NCBI GenBank assembly: GCA_007844125.1
Contig: CM017561.1
Coordinates: 18,169,513-18,233,512, forward strand
Direction of reading: 5' to 3'
Origin: Sinonovacula constricta
Lineage: Eukaryota; Mollusca; Bivalvia; Cardiida; Solecurtidae
Length of the DNA: 64,000 nucleotides
Below the pieces are notes generated by a model that had not been told where the DNA came from, did not search any database, and worked only from the letters and a program-made list of their open reading frames with translations. The position numbers and the translations under genes were made by a program. Positions 59,155 to 64,000 of this stretch are shown piece after piece (position 1 is the first letter of the stretch; the number at the start of each line of letters is the position of its first letter).

Positions 59155-62100
59155 TCAATGCTCATTTCGCTCCGAACGTCTGGAGCGTTGAAATAGCTCC
59201 GCGGGAGTAGCGGTCCGTACTGACGACCTTCTGCACATGTCGACCTTAAACTCCTGCAAAATGTCAACCACATCCAAAATTTTTGGCCTAGCTGCCATAT
59301 CCACGCTGACGCATTGGCAGAGAACGCCAAACACTTCATCTGAAAACCATTGCCGTGTTGTGGAGTCCAACGGAAGCATTGTCACTGGGTTTACCTTCTC
59401 GACAAACTCTTGGAACGAGAATTTTCGTTGATGACGGAATGCTTGTTTGTTGCTTATAAGCTCGAAAAGTAGAAGGCCGAATCCGAACATGTCTGAAGGT
59501 GTAATGTAAAGGTTACCTTGGAGGACTTCCGGGGCAAGGTAGACCAGATTTGATACAGGGTTGTCCTTGTCAAGCGGTAATATTGCTCTTCTTGGGTAGC
59601 ATATACCTGTTAGTCGAACCGCTCCGCTAGTGTTCACCTATAATTTCAATATAAAACGATGCCTAATCCATTCTTTGAATTTTAAATAAATTTTAATAAT
59701 TGCCACACTCCCGTCCATTTAACTTATGTTTATAAGAGCAAAGCAAAGCTATCAAAATCTATCAGCAATTTATAAATTTAACTGTTTAAGTTTCACGGGC
59801 AAAATTAAAGTATCCAATATCTAGAAATAAAATATAAAATATTAAAGCATTGACAAATACCGTGACGGTTGTAGTCGTCAGTTCCATGTGGACTAGTGTC
59901 TTTGAGTGGATGTACGCCACACCCTGTGCAATCTCAAGTATAATCTGCCTGACACTAGCTTTGGTGTCAAAGTTTCTCTGCATGTAGGCTTGCAGGGAAA
60001 GCAGTTCCTCATCGAATACAAACGATGGAATTTCCGCATTGGCATGGTGTATGCCCAAGAATTCCGCTATAGGGATGTCTTTATGCAGAAGGCACCTAAA
60101 ATTATACCATTTAAAAATAATAAATATATGTAGCAGATTTATACTTGCTGCACCACATTGCACAAATAAAATGTGGTTGTTCTTTTCTATGTTTTGTTAA
60201 AATAATAGTGATAAAATGATATATATATCTTGAATGTGTACAGTCTTGCTGTCGGCCTAAAAAACCTGACCTTAAAAGAATGACTTTACAAATGAAATTA
60301 CCATGAAGTTTTTTGACATTTTAAACACAACGTGTTACACCATGGAATATTACCTCAGTTTGGCGATCTCCTGGAATGTGTTTTGGACACCAGATGACGG
60401 AAGGTAGACCTTTATTGAGATTTTCCTTTCCTGGTTGTCCTTTGTCAGTAAGCCAGGTACAATAATGGTCCAAAGACCGTTTATCGCGTTTGATTTGAGA
60501 GAATTGGTTGTTGAGTAAGACCCTAGCATGCTGCCTACTGTTTGTCTCAATGGCTCGCGGAAACTCTGCCCACCTGGGGCATCGCGAAGAACCATGATTT
60601 CATTTATTTTGAAGTCATTCACAAAGATGTATCCTTCCCCATACCCCATCAGCAATCGTCGCAGTCCCTCTATGTCCTCCATGACATTTCCAAATCTCTT
60701 CAGTCCACCACGCTCTTGCATGCTTGCTTGTTCAAGTCTGGTCAAAAGTGTTAAATTAGCATCAGCTAAAGATGGGATTTTCTGTTCTATCTTATCAATA
60801 TATTCAATAGGACGGTGCATCAAATGTGTAATTAATGTCTCAAGAATACTCGAATCTCCATTTTTGGGTTTTTTCTTGTCCACCAGTTTCTTAAGCAACT
60901 TTTCTGCACGTAACTTTGCCCATGCTTCAGGGTTTTTGTTAAAGAAATTCCTTGAACGAGGATTCCTGAGATTCTTCAACAATGGATTGCCTGTAGATAT
61001 CTTAACACCAAGCGACAATTTGGGTGCCACCATGTCGGAACTGAGTGCAGGCCGCTGACCTACAAGTTTGCTAGCTCCCAGAGAAAGTCTCCTGTTGGCC
61101 TGCTTGCTTGAAATTCTTGTTGATGACATTCCAGATTCAATGTCCAGGATTTCAGTCTCTAAGATACCAAGTTTTGACTGAACCTCATTTACCAATTTCT
61201 CTTCTATATCTTCCACTTTGTCACCCTCTCTGTCCCATTCTTCTAACAAATCACACAATCTGTTGTAGAATGCTAAGTCTACACGCTCTTTGACCCAGTT
61301 CCAATGCTCCTGGTTTCGAGCCTTCTCCGACAACTGTGGTATTTCTTCCTGCTTCCACACTGAACACAACCGAAACTTGGCTTGAGCAGTGCCAAGATAC
61401 GTTCGAAGTTCTTTTGAAAAATTTTCAATTTCTATGTTGACTTCGGCACGTAGTTCCTTGATTACAGTGCTGGTATCGCGATTAAGCTTCCTGAGCTTGT
61501 CTCTGATCCTCCTGCTCTGTTCTTCGTTATCTCTTGCAGTCATATCTATTCTTTTGTACACACTCTTCACAATGTGGGTTATTCTCCACATTACCTTTTC
61601 CAGCCACCTGAAAATATAAATATGCAAGCAAAAATTAATCAAATAAATTCGTAAGTAGTCATTTTAATTTTGGTCATACAAACTAAAAAATTAAACTGCA
61701 ACCGACTCATGATGTTTTGATGTACGTAAGGACAAAAACAAGAACGTTTTATGTGCGTTTAATTTAATCTATTGTGAGAAGTAAAGGCATTTGAGTGGGA
61801 AGTAAGTCTATACGAGACAGGAAACCCATGTTTGCTACTTATTAAGTCTACTTAGTTAAACACTGCCGGAGGCTTCTGTGGTGTTGGTGGCATTGAATTA
61901 TTTCGGATTATTGTTTCCAGGAAATGTAACAAATGAAAGCAATGAAAGCCTGTATTCATCAAAGGTGACAAACATTACAGAAAAATTGTAATTTATGGTT
62001 GCATTGTCATCTTCTCTATATCAAAGGGCGACCTCTAATGCCTTAAAATGTGTTATTTAAGTAATGTAAAGGTGAATTGAACTCACTTGTAGGATGCTTT

Positions 62101-62418
62101 CACCTGCCGGTCAGCTGCGATCGTAAACAAAGAGCTTAATGCTTCTAGGAGTAATTTATACTGATCGCTGATATAGTCTTCGTGAGCTTCTACGTCCCGT
62201 TTGGCATTCATTGTCGAGAAAAACACCGCCATGTTTGGGTCAAATTCTGGCCAGTTTTTGCTCAGTTGATCTATGATATGACTTTTTACTTTCCCCTGTT
62301 CGTCTTCAGGAATTGCATCAAATCTGTTACACACGAACAAGGATGCGTTTGGGTTAAAGGGAAGACCTTTCTTGTTCTTTTTCTGTTCCTCCATAATCAA
62401 TCGAAGTAATAGCAGCAG
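59155..62418 (-). CDS. Second GTPase-pseudokinase paralogue, 3' four exons, 5' end beyond window
   Basis: Exons from the 5' side are 62087-62418, 60354-61607, 59861-60095 and 59155-59637, phases joining to give 767 residues to the stop. The first exon begins mid-GTPase and carries the G4 phrase SLFVCNRFDAIP. It has exactly the same length (332 bases) as the matching exon of the gene at 27671-37805, as does the 235-base kinase exon. Exon 60354-61607 fuses the stretch that takes three exons in the paralogue. It holds a long helical stalk (HWNWVKERVDLAFYNRLCDL and Lys/Arg-rich parts) and the kinase N-lobe with IKVY and QEIAKLR. The kinase end has HME instead of HRD and LTGIC where DFG should be, with YLAPEVLQG intact. 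The P-loop and DTPG exons are not in the remaining 1.6 kb. Likely a GTP-binding scaffold or sensor with a dead kinase fold; role unknown. Confidence 0.9.
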
Positions 62419-64000
62419 CTGAAACACGTAGACATGTCCTAGGCTTAGATTCAAGGTAATGTAAATACTCTTAATTTTTAAGTCCGTGTTTTAATGTTAA
62501 TAAACATTTAACATATACAGTGATGTCTGTTTATACGTGCTTACGATAACTTTCAGTATGGAATCCGACACTCTGGTGTCTAAGCTTTAAGTTCTGTGAC
62601 TGCTAATAAATGTAAAAGGTTGCTGAAAATATTGCTCTAGATTGACTGAGATTTAAACCGAATTATTCAAGCAACGAATAATTTGTTGCCTCTTATGGGA
62701 TGCATTTTATGGGACTGTAGTGTAGCAGTCAATGATACGACGTCGCAGTTGTTTTGTGAGGCCTTTTTCAGAATAAAAAAAACATAGAACGCCAGGTTTT
62801 CTTAACAGCTTAGCATGCAATCATAAAAAAGTAACAAGTATTAATTGCAATTCGCAGCCGTTTGGCGAAGTCTTGTTTAACAAAAGAGACCGAGTATGCC
62901 GACGTAAACAATGCAGCTTTTAATTACAGATGAATCAGACAACAGGAAAGAAAACAAAGTAGCAGATTGTCTAGTTCCCGTTAGAGTTACGGTTCGTTAC
63001 TCTAAACTATTTATGTAATGAATCGACAGTATAATTAAAATGTTTAGTGTGCAAGATAGCCATCTTTATGCTTACAGAACATGCGCCAAGCTGCGCCTTG
63101 GATATCTCACATCCGTTTATGCATGTATGTATGTATGATTATATTTCATCGTGTGTACTGGTGACAAATGGGTTGTTCCAAACCAGCTGATTTTAGCCAG
63201 TCAGAAAGTGGCAATTCAATAACAAAGAGCTTAGTGGTGGATGGGGGCAAATTAAATAAAGCCCCTGGCTCTCAACGGGATAAAACTAAAGAAACACTTC
63301 CAAATAGTCATACTTAAGAATTCAAAACTTAATTCCTATAAATTAATACATTTACTGATGGTCAATAGTGACTTAAACACTTTTTATATCGGTAGGAAAA
63401 AAATACGGACACATTGTGACTGGCCGTAGTGTAACGGTGTAATTTGCAATTAAACATCACCATTTAACTTCGCGCGCTGCATAAACAATAGTTTGATGTG
63501 ACAATGAGAAAACTGATGTTTCTTTACAAGTTAATTAGCTTAGATGTTAATAACATAAGCAGAAACATTTGTCTTAGACGCTTCTTTAGCTTCTTGTCTA
63601 CAATTCTGTTGGTTATGGACTCGTTTCAGATATTTCAGCCATATTGTATAAATACGATATTTTGCCGTTTGTTAATAACACACCTCTCGTCACTGCCAAC
63701 AAAACGTGTTGGAAACGCTTCGTAAAGGAACGTGCGTACACTACAGACGGACGGGAATAATTCGAAAAAATATTTTTTGCTAGTGCCGATTTCAAGTTGT
63801 TCATAAATTTACAACAAAGTGTACAGCCCTCTGTTATATATAGAGTATGCAAATGCAGCTCAATTAAAAAAACAATGAAAACTATTGCTCATATCTAGGA
63901 CAGGTTACTAAAGTCCGAACATTATGTTTGTGATCTATGTAAAACAATACGTTCTGACCCACATATACATGTAATTAGTGATTGTGCACACACTCAGCAC
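62419..64000. other. Intron of the second GTPase-pseudokinase gene, right edge of window
   Basis: Searched for a DTPG-type exon on the minus strand and found none, so the preceding exon lies beyond 64000. A short (ATGT)n run is at 63123-63136. Nothing else was recognised. Confidence 0.5.

Noticed and set aside
60528..61058. 176-residue plus-strand ORF, and the similar 146-residue ORF at 30287-30727
   Set aside because: Both lie antisense to the long helical-stalk exons of the two GTPase-pseudokinase genes and translate to low-sense Ser/Phe-rich sequence.
62419..64000. Upstream GTPase exons of the second paralogue
   Set aside because: No DTPG or P-loop coding segment could be read on the minus strand before the window edge.

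Overview
This window is eukaryotic nuclear DNA from an invertebrate animal, most likely a bivalve mollusc or close lophotrochozoan relative. The supporting signs are AT-rich sequence, short coding exons with canonical GT/AG borders separated by kilobase introns, tRNA-derived SINEs, small inverted-repeat transposons and many minisatellites. No bacterial, phage or CRISPR feature is present. Assignments rest on reading exons, splice phases and motifs by eye; family names are from memory of the families, without a database search.

Region 1 (about 1-16 kb, + strand) carries eleven exons of a protein DD3-3-like gene. Its 5' exons lie before the window and its 3' end is uncertain. Exon phases chain correctly except at exon 6, which carries two surplus bases that break the frame. 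Two introns hold tandem arrays that copy the intron/exon border immediately next to them. A third intron holds a 53/70-bp array.

Region 2 (about 16-27.6 kb) has no confident gene. It holds a diverged ~150-bp tandem array, an isolated minus-strand exon for a transmembrane tail, a dimeric tRNA-type SINE, a CRE site beside a perfect hairpin, a decayed Copia-type RNase H remnant and a 440-bp inverted-repeat element with a tRNA-like core.

Region 3 (27.7-37.8 kb, minus strand) is a complete ten-exon gene for a protein of about 1,050 residues: N-terminal helical segment, dynamin-like GTPase with intact G1, G3 and G4 motifs, long helical stalk, and a C-terminal protein-kinase fold that has lost the catalytic motifs. 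The layout recalls DSTYK (dusty kinase). Two decayed exon-copy fragments sit in its introns.

Region 4 (37.8-59.1 kb) is gene-poor and repeat-rich: a dispersed repeat family in at least five places, a ~59-copy 32-bp satellite interrupted by a hAT-like MITE with a perfect 8-bp target duplication, an older copy of that MITE, local duplications and another SINE.

Region 5 (59.15-62.4 kb, minus strand) is the 3' part of a second GTPase-pseudokinase gene, a paralogue of the region 3 gene in the same orientation. Three exons of the first gene are fused into one here. Its P-loop and DTPG exons must lie beyond the right edge. The pair suggests a tandemly expanding family of GTPase-pseudokinase fusions, whose job cannot be read from the sequence.
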